In this document: positions 38,941 through 48,457 of the stretch, one piece after another
Layout of the letters: the number at the start of each line of letters is the position of its first letter
Position numbering within the stretch: position 1 is the first letter of the stretch
NCBI GenBank assembly: GCA_029817715.1
Contig: JARUPY010000528.1
Location: 1 to 64,000 of the forward strand
Direction of reading: 5' to 3'
Length of the DNA stretch: 64,000 nt
Origin: Melastoma dodecandrum
Lineage: Eukaryota > Streptophyta > Magnoliopsida > Myrtales > Melastomataceae
Made by a program: the position numbers and the translations under genes
The notes under the pieces: generated by a model
Databases searched by the model: none
The model's input: the letters and a program-made list of their open reading frames with translations, nothing else
What the model was told of the DNA's origin: nothing

Positions 38941-41667
38941 GTTTCGGTCCACGCCCCCGTGAAGGGGCGACGTGGACAGTGACGGGGAGAGGTCCACCCC
39001 TCGATTGTTTCGATCCACGCCCCCGTGAAGGGGGCGACCGCCTGGCCAACCCACTGATTGAGGTGCAGTAGCGCCGGTTTCGATCCACGCCCCCGTGAGA
39101 GGGGCGACCATTGCACTCGCCCACGATCCCCTCCATGGCCTGGTTTCGATCCACGCCCCCGTGAAGGGGCGACCGAGGCGCTCGCTCGCGCAAAGCCGCG
39201 CATCAGCATGTTTCGATCCACGCCCCCGTGAAGGGGCGACAGCTCATGGATGCCGCGATGGATCACGGCCTCCAGTTTCGATCCACGCCCCCGTGAAGGG
39301 GCGACAGGTGTCATTCTCGCCCGAGCCGCTCGTGCTCGGGTTTCGATCCACGCCCCCGTGAAGGGGCGACGATCGCACCCCCGACCTCGGAGCGGGAACG
39401 AGGCGTTTCGATCCACGCCCCCGTGAAGGGGCGACAAGGCCCTCGCCGGTCACGCGCACGTGGGCCGCGCGTTTCGATCCACGCCCCCGTGAAGGGGCGA
39501 CCTTGCCGTGTGCAAGCCCCCCTGTCGGTGCGCCTGTTTCGATCCACGCCCCCGTGAAGGGGCGGACCTGACGGACGTTCCCGCCCGCACGAAGGTCAGG
39601 CTGTTTCGATCCACGCCCCCGTGAAGGGGCGACGCCGCCGTCGACCGTCCAGAAGGGCGTGCCCGAGTTTTCGATCCACGCCCCCGTGAAGGGGCGACAG
39701 GAGCGCCCGTCCTGCTGGATCTCCTCCGTGCAGTTTCGATCCACGCCCCCGTGAAGGGGCGACCCCTCCCCGTCCTCGATCGAGCACCGCCGCCCCATGT
39801 TTCGATCCACAGCCCCCGTGAAGGGGCGACCTGGCATCGGGGCCGGCTTGATGCAGGACGCCGTGTTTCGATCCACGCCCCCGTGAAGGGGCGACCCGTG
39901 CCGCCCGGGCGCGGCCGAGACCAGCAGGACGTTTCGATCCACGCCCCCGTGAAGGGGCGACCCTTCAGGAGGACGTCGTAGGTGTCGGTCCGGAAGTTTC
40001 GATCCACGCCCCCGTGAAGGGGCGACGGCTGCATCAGGACGTCCAGCGAGCCGTTGCCGCCGTTTCGATCCACGCCCCCGTGAAGGGGCGACAGGCCGAC
40101 CGCGGCTTCGGCCGTCATGTCGGTCGAGTTTCGATCCACGCCCCCGTGAAGGGGCGACGCCGCGCATCAAGGTGTCAACGATCCACGGCTCGGTTTTCGA
40201 TCCCACGCCCCCGTGAAGGGGCGAACGTCGGCCGGGGTCCATCCCGCCGCAGTGCCGTTGTTTCGATCCACGCCCCCGTGAAGGGGCGACGTCTTGCTGA
40301 CGAGCCGGAGCCCGTTCGGGAAGGTGTTTCGATCCACGCCCCCGTGAAGGGGCGACGATCGCGATGGCGGTCAGCACCGGGCTGAACGACGGTTTCGATC
40401 CACGCCCCCGTGAAGGGGCGACGATCGAACCACGGCACCGACACGCTGCTGTAGGAGTTTCGATTCCACGCCCCGTGAAGGGGCGACCACGGAGGCGGCC
40501 TGGATTTCCTTCGTCTGCTGGTTTCGATCCACGCCCCCGTGAAGGGGGCGACCTTGGCGTCCATCACTTCACCCCCCACGAACGGCACCGTTTCGATCCA
40601 CGCCCCCGTGAAGGGGCGACGCCCCGCGCGTGACGTCCTTGCCGCCGTGGTGGACGTTTCGATCCACGCCCCCGTGAAGGGGCGACCTGCGCACCTGGCA
40701 AGACTTCGTCAGAACCAAGCGTTTCGATCCACGCCCCCGTGAAGGGGCGACTGGCACCCTTGTAATGAAGAATGTCGGCGCAGTCGTTTCGATCCACGCC
40801 CCCCGTGAAGGGGCGACAGGCACGCCGGAAAGCCTGACCATGGGCCCTGAGGCGTTTCGATCCACGCACCCGTGAAGGGGCGACGGCGCTCGAATATGCG
40901 GAACAGCGCCTCTATCGCGTTTCGATCCACGCCCCCGTGAAGGGGCGACCGTAGAGCGACGTCGCCGAGAAGGCGTCGCCCTGGTTTCGATCCACACCCC
41001 CGTGAAGGGGCGACGCGAGAGGGCCTTGCGGGGCTGCGAATTGAGCAGGTTTCGATCCACGCCCCCGTGAAGGGGCGACACTGACCGAGGCCCGCACCCG
41101 CACCGAGACCGCCGTTTCGATCCACGCCCCCGTGAAGGGGCGACCTGTTCCAGGCCTTTGCCGCGTCGGACTTGCGGGAGTTTCGATCCACGCCCCGTGA
41201 AGGGGCGACACGGCGGCGACGCCCTGGTGGAAGGCCTGCAAGTCGTTTCGATCCACGCCCCCGTGAAGGGGCGACGGGGCGGGTCATCGGCCATTACCCG
41301 TCTGCAGGGTGTTTTCGATCCACGCCCCCGTGAAGGGGCGACGATCGCCGCCCGGACCATGTCGGTCCGCATCACGTTTCGATCCACGCCCCCGTGAAGG
41401 GGCGAACGGCCGCAGCGGCGGGTCGCGATCAGCAGGGTGATGTTTCGATCCACGACCCCGTGAAGGGGCGACACCGCGGCCGTGGACAGACCAGCGAAGG
41501 TGTCGGGTTTCGATCCACGCCCCGTGAAGGGGCGACGTCAGAGGCCTGCGTTGGCGCGGAGGAGACGGTCGTTTCGATTCCACGACACCGTGAAGGGGCG
41601 ACCCGGCGGCGTGGCGGGACGGGCGGTCTCGTCGCGGTTTCGATCCACGCCCCCGTGAAGGGGCGAC
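38941..41667 (-). CRISPR. Type I-C CRISPR array, 42 repeats and 41 spacers
   Basis: I count 42 copies of a repeat of about 31 bases. On the plus strand it starts GTTTCGATCC and ends GAAGGGGCGAC, with a central CACGCCCCCGTG. On the minus strand it reads GTCGCCCC...GAAAC, the typical type I-C repeat. Spacers are mostly 33-36 bases and look unique. 18 repeats differ from consensus: 14 with indels (extra or missing C, G, T or A in runs) and 4 with substitutions only. The leader is on the high-coordinate side next to cas2, so the newest spacers are near 41.6 kb and the oldest near 38.95 kb. The first repeat (38941) has a GGTCC variant, as expected for a trailer end. Confidence 0.95.
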
Positions 41668-41849
41668 GGCTCGATCCTAATCCCATGTCGCTCCTTTCGA
41701 AAATCGCGTTTCCGCGCGAACGGGGCTGCGCATCGGCCGTTTCGCGCGCCGATGCGCGGCGACGCGGCCCGATATGTCAGCAGGATCAGGGGTGTGGAGC
41801 GCGCGCGAACCCGCAGGGGCCAGGGGCGGGCGCTCCGGGTTCGCGCAGG
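41668..41849 (-). promoter_or_regulatory. CRISPR leader with two inverted repeats
   Basis: The 182-base gap between cas2 and the first repeat is the leader, read on the minus strand. It holds an 11-bp perfect inverted repeat (41803-41813 with 41836-41846), right after the cas2 stop, and a 10-bp one (41728-41737 with 41748-41757, GCGCATCGGC). The 30 bases nearest the array are less GC-rich. The first hairpin may end the cas transcript, and the second may guide integration. Neither has a U tract. Confidence 0.65.
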
Positions 41850-42140
41850 TCAGAAGACGAGCGGGCCGTCGAGGTCGAGCGTCGGTTTGGCGCCCACGTG
41901 CTCCACGCGGCGGCGGCCGTCGGCGCCGAGGCGGTAAAAGCGCAGGCTGTCGCGCTCCGGGTCGATCAGGGCGACGAGGCGCGCCCGCAGCATCGCCCAT
42001 CGCGCAGGCTCGACCTCGCATTCGAAGACCGAGTTCTGCACGCGCTGGCCGACGTCGAGGCAGGCCCGCGCCACGCGGCGCAGGCGCGTGCGCCCCGCCG
42101 CCGTCTCGGTGCTCACGTCGTAGGCCACCAGCATCAACAC
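41850..42140 (-). CDS. cas2: CRISPR-associated endonuclease Cas2
   Basis: 96 residues, type I-C Cas2. It starts MLMLVAYDVSTETAAGR, with the conserved metal-binding Asp of YDVS, and continues VGQRVQNSVFECEVEP. It pairs with Cas1 to insert new spacers. It is the last gene of the cas operon, 9 bases after cas1. Intact. Confidence 0.92.
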   Translation of the reverse strand: MLMLVAYDVSTETAAGRTRLRRVARACLDVGQRVQNSVFECEVEPARWAMLRARLVALIDPERDSLRFYRLGADGRRRVEHVGAKPTLDLDGPLVF

Positions 42141-42149
42141 AGGCCGCCC

Positions 42150-43190
42150 TCACTTCCAGATGAAAGCGGGGTAGCCGTCGAGGTCCCCGCGCAGGTGGCG
42201 CGCCAGCATCTGCGCCTGCACGTGCGGCACGAGGCCGAGCGGCAGGGCCTCGTCGAGGAACGGGTGGCGGAGCTCGTCGCGCTTGCGCTCCTGCCACGCC
42301 ACCAGCACGCGCTTGCGCGCCTCGTCCGTGAGGCGAACGCCGCCGGCCTCCTCCACGACGAAGTCGCCCGGCGCGACCTGGCGCCGGTTGACGAGGCTGA
42401 GCGCCAAGCGGTCGGCCAGCACGGGTCGCAGTTCTTCCATGAGGTCGAGCGCGAGGCTCGCGCGGCCGGGCCGGTCGGCGTGGAGGAAGGCGACCTGCGG
42501 GTCGAGGCCGTGCGCCTCCAGCGCGGAGCGGCAGTCGTGGCCCAGCAGCGCGTAGAGGAAGGACAGCAGCGCGTTGATCCGGTCGAGCGGCGGGCGGCGC
42601 GAGCGCACCGTGAAGCGGAAGGCGGCGTCGTCCACCCGCACGAGCGCGTCGAAGGCGCCGAAATAGGCCTGCGCGGCCTCGCCCTCCAGCCCGCGCAGCT
42701 CGTCGACGCCCTGCGGCTTCAGCGTGCGCCGCGCCACGTCGGTCAGCCGCGCCTCTGCGGCGGCGAGCGCCGCAGCCTCTCCCGCCTCCAGGCCGTCGCC
42801 GTGGTCGCGCAGGGCGCGGCGCAGCACGGCGCGCTGGTTGGCCGCCTTGGCGGCCACGATGCCGCGCACGACCAGCTCCGCCCGGGCCGGGTCCTCGCTG
42901 GCGCGGAACTGGGCGCGGCGCAGCAGCACGTTGCCGGTGCGCGGGCCCTCGACGCGGGCGAGGAAGCGCCCGTTCGGGTCGAGCAGCGACACCGCGATCC
43001 CGTTCTCCGCGCAGGCCGCGAGCAGCTGGGGCGAGGCGCCGGCGCGTCCGAAGCTCACCAGCCCCTCCAGCATGTGGAGCGGCGCCCGCCCGCGCTCGGC
43101 GCCGTCGACCTCCACCACGAGGTTGGCGCCGTCCTTGCGCAGCCACGCGCCCTCGCTGGTGACGTAGATCGTGTTGCGGAGCCGGCGCAT
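42150..43190 (-). CDS. cas1: CRISPR-associated endonuclease Cas1, subtype I-C
   Basis: 346 residues. Begins RRLRNTIYVTSEGAWLRKDG as in Cas1c. The catalytic Glu is in GLEGEAAQAYFGAF, the His in FLHADRPGRASLALDLMEE, and the Asp/Glu site follows. It is the spacer integrase. Intact and codon use is normal, so the adaptation module looks functional. It lies 3 bases downstream of cas4. Confidence 0.93.
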   Translation of the reverse strand: MRRLRNTIYVTSEGAWLRKDGANLVVEVDGAERGRAPLHMLEGLVSFGRAGASPQLLAACAENGIAVSLLDPNGRFLARVEGPRTGNVLLRRAQFRASEDPARAELVVRGIVAAKAANQRAVLRRALRDHGDGLEAGEAAALAAAEARLTDVARRTLKPQGVDELRGLEGEAAQAYFGAFDALVRVDDAAFRFTVRSRRPPLDRINALLSFLYALLGHDCRSALEAHGLDPQVAFLHADRPGRASLALDLMEELRPVLADRLALSLVNRRQVAPGDFVVEEAGGVRLTDEARKRVLVAWQERKRDELRHPFLDEALPLGLVPHVQAQMLARHLRGDLDGYPAFIWK

Positions 43191-43193
43191 CTC

Positions 43194-43832
43194 TCAGCCC
43201 TCGACCTGGGCGGCGAGCCACCGGTCGACGCGGGGCGGCGTCTCCAGGCGCCCCGGGCAGCACAGGGCTTCGAGCGAGCAGCGCCGGCAGGCGGGGGTGC
43301 GGCGCGGCGGCGGCGTGATCCCGCCGAGGATGTTCGCCCGCGCCTCGGCGGCCACGGCCGCGGTGAGGGCCCGCAGCCCGTCGTCGAAGCTGACGGCGGT
43401 GCGGCGACGCGGGGTGCCGTAGAACAGGGCGCCCTCGGGCACGGGGACGCCGAACATCTCTTCGAGGCAGATCGCCTGCGCGCAGAGCTGAACCTCGTCG
43501 GCCCGGTGGGCCTTGGGCTTGCCCCGCTTGTATTCGACCGGATAGGGCCGCGCGGGCCGGCCGCGGAACTCGACGGCGTCGGCACGCCCCGCGACGCCGA
43601 GCGCGAGGGAGCGGAGCTGGAGGGAGCGCGCCACCCTCACGCCCGGCCGTGCCTCGACGCCGCCCGCGTCCACCGTCTCGTGAAGGATGCGCCCCTCGGC
43701 CGTGGCGGCGTCCTCCGCCCAGAGCTGCTCCACGTGGATGAGGGCGCACTGCCGCGCGCAGAAGAGGTGGTGCTGGAGGGCCGAGAGGGGGATCAGGGCG
43801 TCTTCAGAGGCGGGGGCGAGGGCGGCCGGCAT
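43194..43832 (-). CDS. cas4: CRISPR-associated exonuclease Cas4
   Basis: 212 residues. The iron-sulfur Cys residues are visible at the N-terminus (FCARQC) and in the C-terminal cluster (ACRRCSLEALCCPG). The RecB-like nuclease core is EGRILHETVD, GRADAVEFRG and PVEYKRGKPK. It trims prespacers and selects PAM orientation with Cas1-Cas2. Intact, and 9 bases downstream of cas7. Confidence 0.92.
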   Translation of the reverse strand: MPAALAPASEDALIPLSALQHHLFCARQCALIHVEQLWAEDAATAEGRILHETVDAGGVEARPGVRVARSLQLRSLALGVAGRADAVEFRGRPARPYPVEYKRGKPKAHRADEVQLCAQAICLEEMFGVPVPEGALFYGTPRRRTAVSFDDGLRALTAAVAAEARANILGGITPPPRRTPACRRCSLEALCCPGRLETPPRVDRWLAAQVEG

Positions 43833-43841
43833 GACGCGGGT

Positions 43842-44720
43842 TCAGATGCGCCGATCGACGGTGACGCCCGCCGGCAGGCCGGCCTCATCGACCGAGACGT
43901 CGTAATCCGCGAAGGAGCGCGGCGCCGTGGAGGTGCCCTTGCGGGCCACGGTCACGCGATCGAACAGGCGGTGGGCAGAGGCGTTGCCGAGGTCGCTGTC
44001 GTGCTTGAAGACGATCAGCCCGCGCGCGGCCATCTCGCCGCGGGCGGCGGCCCGGTCGTGATCGAACATGTTCTCCAGCGCTTGCCAGAAGATCGCGAGG
44101 TCGTCGTCGGAGAACCCCGTCCCCTTCTTCGCGTCGTTGGCGAGGCGCCCCGAGATGAAGCCGTGTGCGCGATAGAGGCCGTAGGGCACGATGTGCTTGC
44201 GGCCCATGGTGCGGTCGTTCTTGAGCGCGTCCTTCTCGTTGGTGACGGAGGAGCGTGTGATCGACACCTCCAGCGGCGTGATGGCGTCCTGGCTCTGGGC
44301 GAAGGTCATCTGCACGGGCCCGCGCACCTGCCCGCAGTTCACTTCCGTCGACATCACGGCGCCGAAGGTGCGGATGTCGAAGAAGTTATCGCACATCCAT
44401 TTGGTCAGCGCGCGCGCCTTGGCCTCATCCTTCGGAAGCTTCTTGGGCTCGGGCGTGAGCTTCAGGTCCGTATAGGCCCGCATGTGGGCGCGGTTCAGCA
44501 CCGCGCGCTCCTGCATGTAGATGTCGTAGCCCGGTGCGTCGCCCTTCGCCATGGCGACATAGTTCCGGACCTTGCGCTTGAGCGCGACGTCCGTGACGAG
44601 GCCGCGTCCGGTCTCGGGATCGAGGCGCGGCAGGTTGCCGGCATCGGGATCGCCGTTCGGGTTGCCGTTCACCACGTCGAACAGGAAGACGAAGTCGTAG
44701 CGGTTCTGGATGGCGGGCAT
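43842..44720 (-). CDS. cas7c: Cas7c (Csd2) Cascade backbone protein
   Basis: 292 residues. It begins [20 protein letters not shown], a Csd2 hallmark, and contains [20 protein letters not shown] and [12 protein letters not shown]. Several copies coat the guide RNA in the type I-C Cascade complex. The gene is intact. It follows cas8c by 3 bases and is therefore cotranscribed. Confidence 0.92.
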   Translation of the reverse strand: MPAIQNRYDFVFLFDVVNGNPNGDPDAGNLPRLDPETGRGLVTDVALKRKVRNYVAMAKGDAPGYDIYMQERAVLNRAHMRAYTDLKLTPEPKKLPKDEAKARALTKWMCDNFFDIRTFGAVMSTEVNCGQVRGPVQMTFAQSQDAITPLEVSITRSSVTNEKDALKNDRTMGRKHIVPYGLYRAHGFISGRLANDAKKGTGFSDDDLAIFWQALENMFDHDRAAARGEMAARGLIVFKHDSDLGNASAHRLFDRVTVARKGTSTAPRSFADYDVSVDEAGLPAGVTVDRRI

Positions 44721-44723
44721 GGA

Positions 44724-46631
44724 TCAGGGCTCCTCGTCTTCGCTGTCGGTGGCATCTGTTTCGGCCGTCCGCACTTCGACCTCCTCGCCCTTGGCGCGGG
44801 GGGTCCGGAGGTCGGCGTCCTGATGGTAGAAGCCCACGACGAAGCGCCCCTGGTCCTCGCGCGACAGCGTCGCCGGGAAGGCGTCGGCGGGCGCGATGCC
44901 GGCGAGGATCTCGCGGATCTCGCCGTCGAGCCGGTAGGCACGGCCTTTCTTGTTCTTCTTGCGGGCCGTCGCGAGGTGATCCTGCACGCCGCGCAGCAGG
45001 ATCGGAAAGATGTGGCCGGGCGTCGATGAGGCGGCGGCGAAGAACTTGTCCTTCACGGTCGCGTTCACGGCGCCGATGCCGGCATATTGCGCGGCGTCCA
45101 GCACCGCGAAGAGCCGGCCGAGGCGGTAGCCGACATTGGGTTCATCACGGTCCAGCGCCACGAGATTGTCCTTCCAGTCGGGATCGGCCCGGCGGGCCTG
45201 TCGGGCCAGCACGGCCTTGATGAGCGAGACGCGGTTCGGCGTGGTCTTCACCTTCTCGGCGCGGACCCGCATCAGCGCCTGGGTGAGCAGCGACGACGGA
45301 TAGGGCGTGCCGGCGAGGATCGCCCGCGCCATCTCGCCGGCGAGGTGCTGGATGCCCTTGTCGGGCTTGCGCAGCGGCGCGATCTCGTAGAGCAGCGCCC
45401 AGAGTTTCGGCTTGCCGCCGCGCGGGGCGGGGCGGATGTCCAGATCCTTCCAATGCTGCTGGATGTGGGCGGCGAGGTCTCCGAGGCTCTGGTCGAGCCA
45501 GAAGCGCACCGACAGCCGCGCCGCGTTGGGCGACAGGCCGAGGATGTAGACGCGCGCGTCCTGGTCCACCTCGGGGATGACGTTTCGGACCGCCTCCCCA
45601 TCGGCGATACGCCGCAGCTTTTCGCACACGCTCTCTTCGTCGCCAGCCGTGGCGTGGCCCGCTCTTCGTCCTCCGCATCGTCCTCGTCCGGCGGCTGGAC
45701 GAGGCCGCGCGCGAGCGCCTCCAACTCCGGCTTCTCGACCCAGAACACCACCGTGTCGTCGCCGAGCGCGATGCGGTTCGACCAACGCGGCCGGCCCTTG
45801 TCGTCCGCGCCCGATGTCGCGGCGAGCAGGGCATTCAGCGCCGTCGCATAGGCGAAGGCGGCGGCCTCGGAAACCGGCGCGTTGAAGCCCTGCTGCTTGC
45901 CATAGGACGAGAAGGCGTCGAGGTTGAACGAAACCAGCGCGGCGCCCGACGACTGCGCGCAGGGCACACCCTTGATCGACGGATGGAGGCGGGCGATCGG
46001 CCCGACGCAGGCCGGTCACGAGGCATATGGCCACCCTCGACTGTCGCCCGCCGCCGCGCCGTTCTGGAAGGGGCCCCGCGCAGGGCCGCCGGCCGATCGT
46101 GGATGAAGGGTAGGTCGCCGTCGAGCCGGAAGGCCACGTTCTGATCCAGCATCGCCTCCGCGTGGCGCAGGCCCTCGTAGTCCTCCGGCTTCCAGCCGCG
46201 CAGGAAGCGGAGCAGCGCGAGAAGGCCGGGGTCGGGGTCGTTCCCGATCATCGCCTCGTGCCGCGCCTTGAAGGCCTCGTGCTCCTGCGCGGTGCGGGCC
46301 TCGGCGCGCGCCTGCTTCTCGGGCGAGAGTTTCGGATCCGGCGCGCTGCGGCCGAACACGTAGGAGGGCTTGTCCCAGAAGGCGCCGCTCGCCACCGCGA
46401 CGGGTGCGCTTGGGCGGCAGCGGCGCCTCGTAAGGTGTGCGCCGCCTGGCCGCTTCTTCTTTTCCGTTGTCCGGCCGAGCCGCGGAGGTCGTTCGACCGT
46501 GACTGACGTTGCCGTCCGCGTCGAGCACCACTGCGAATGCCGACCTGCGCCGGCCCGTAGCCGGGCACCGGCACTTGCCCCGCGGCGGCGAGCCGGTCGT
46601 AGCGCTCGACGAGAGCCTGGAGCACGGTCAC
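44724..46631 (-). pseudogene. cas8c: Cas8c (Csd1) large subunit, multiple frameshifts
   Basis: The C-terminal 300 residues (45650 to 44724) are clean, with the Csd1 features [20 protein letters not shown] and NVGYRLGRLFAVLDAAQYAG. From 45650 to the GTG start at 46631 the protein is spread over three frames with at least five breaks. Recognisable parts are VTVLQALVERYDRLAAAGQV at the start, ASGAFWDKPSYVFGR, DPGLLALLRFLRGWKP and [20 protein letters not shown]. The total span of 1.9 kb fits the usual 590-630 residues. The large subunit recognises PAM and recruits Cas3. As written, Cascade could not form. Confidence 0.85.
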
Positions 46632-47353
46632 GACCGCACCTCGGGAGCTGAGATCGGCGGCACGTCGATGATGCCGTCCCGCATGACGGGCCGGAAGAAC
46701 TTGGGCGTCATGCCGTTCGCGTAATCGATGTCGAGCGGCATCCAGGCCGACGGGTCGCCGCTCTATCCCGCGCAGGCCTCTCGTGAAGGTCACCTTCGGG
46801 CCGGGGGGCTCAGCCCTCAGAAGAGGGTGAAAGTCGACAGGCGAACTCGCGCGTGCCGAGGCAGGGCTGGTGGAAAAGCACTGGCCCTTGGCGGCGGCGA
46901 CGGCGCTGGAAACATCTCTGACGTGCTTACTTGGTACGCTTATCCCAGCGGCCGCAACGGCCCTTGGCAGGTGAAGTTTCGACGTGCGCCTCGATGATAT
47001 AGGCCACGTCCCGAAGCACGGTGGCGGCGCGCTGCTGGCGGTCCTCGTCGACGTAGAGGGCGAGGCCTTCGGTCGAGCCCGCCTTCATGGCGGCCGAGAC
47101 CTTGTTCATCGGCACCTTGGAGCCGACCTCGTTGCGGCGGATCGACTCGAAGCGGATGGGTTTGAGGACGCGAAGGCGCTCCACAACCCATTTTATTGAT
47201 TTCCGGAGCTTCCAGTGAAAACGGCTTCGAGGATGCTCGCGGGCCGGCAGGAAGGGGTAATTCGTCTCGAAAGCCTCTGCCTCTCAACTTTTAAATCTGG
47301 CCTTGACCAGGAGCGCACGTTCGCCAGAGGACTTTGAGCCTGATCCTGAGCAT
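46628..47353 (-). pseudogene. cas5c: Cas5c (Cas5d-like) RNA-processing subunit, frameshifted
   Basis: The stop at 46628 overlaps the cas8c GTG by four bases, as in intact operons. Recognisable pieces from N to C are MLRIRLKV at 47353, SRPDLKVER at about 47280-47305, VERLRVLKPIRFESIRRNEV at about 47125-47180, DRQQRAATVLRDVAYIIEAH, KGQCF, AVDFHPL and NGMTPKFFRPVMRDGIIDVP. At least five frame changes. In type I-C Cas5 itself cuts the pre-crRNA, so loss of this protein would stop maturation. Length when read through frames (about 240 residues) is normal. Confidence 0.8.
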
Positions 47354-48457
47354 GACCCCCTCGATGGTGTTGTGCTTTGCATCCAATGTTACAACCGAAA
47401 ATTCGCATGGCGCACAGAGGGGGCAAAGCGGCAGCTTCGTAACGATAGTCGCATAGTGCTACATGTGTTAATTGGATTTGACACGATTTGGGCGAATCTC
47501 GGCAAGAGAGGTCAGAGTATGCTTCCGAAGGGGAGGGATCATCATGGGAAGAGCGTGGAGAAGTTTTTGCTATCGGAGTCGCCCACTCTGGAAGCGTGGT
47601 TCGGCGTCCCAGCATTCAAAATCAAGACGGCGACAACGGAGCAGGACCGCGGATTTGAAAAGTAACGGACAGTTCGCGCGAGCTTACTTAGCGTAATTAC
47701 GGAAAACGATGGACCCCCGATTTCGTGATCGGGGTACTTTGGTAGGATGAGCGTTTAAAAACCGATAGGCGCGGCTCTTATTGCATCGTCCGACGGACGA
47801 CCCCCGCCGATAGGGGTATTGGGCTCAAACCACGCAAACAGTTTGTATGCCGTCCATGAACGTCGGGTCGTCCCATGTCAGCCCGACATCGTCCACGGTA
47901 AAGGCTCCAAGTTTCATCCAGCGCGACGAAAACTGCTTCGCCGATAGCGCGTCCGTCCCGCACCACCCCGCGCCGCACCGCGCGGGCGATCAAGGGCGGA
48001 AGCGCTGTCCGCGGTGGCATGCCCACCGTGTAGACGCTGGATGTGCCCGCGCGGGGCTGTGCCGCCCCGGGGCTTGTCGGCATGCTCCATGCGCCTTTCA
48101 AAGCCTTGTTCTGCCGTCGCGTCGACCACGGCCACGATGAATCGGCCTTCATGAAGTCCTCGATGAATCGCATTGTTCCTTTAGCGATCTGCCTCGGATA
48201 AGGGAAGAAATAAACGGCAAGCGTACTCTCACTTTCATTGCAGATTGTGATTAAGCCGGCGGCGGTCGAGTTCTTGCCGGCCCCCGGACGAATTGGGTAG
48301 AGATGCGGATAGTACGCCTCCTATCGCCCTACGGCTATCTGCGTGACGGGAGTGGGTGGGCGCATTGAATCTCGCGCGCTACTTCGATGTTGGACCACCA
48401 TAGCGAGCGAGCGGCTTGCGGCCCCCTCGGCCTCGAAAGATGACGACCATCGCCTTT
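47354..48457. other. Disrupted interval between cas3 and cas5c
   Basis: In normal type I-C operons these genes nearly touch. Here 1.1 kb of locally lower-GC sequence intervenes. The remaining C-terminal 150-250 residues of Cas3 should be here but I cannot recognise them. One minus-strand stretch at about 47825-48170 (MRFIEDFMKADS at the start, KLGAFTVDDVGLTWDDPTF near the end) has coding character with one or two frame changes and no known family. No transposase or terminal repeats were found. Confidence 0.5.

Noticed and set aside
38886..41686. Many ORFs with repeated SPLHGGVDRN or DPRPREG units
   Set aside because: These are translations of the CRISPR repeats, not repeat proteins.
41394..45029. 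1,211-codon plus-strand ORF opposite cas2-cas1-cas4-cas7
   Set aside because: Shadow of intact cas genes on the other strand, with no recognisable domain.
47303..47665. Plus-strand ORF of 120 codons near cas5c
   Set aside because: It overlaps the N-terminal part of cas5c on the other strand and has no family resemblance or ribosome-binding site.
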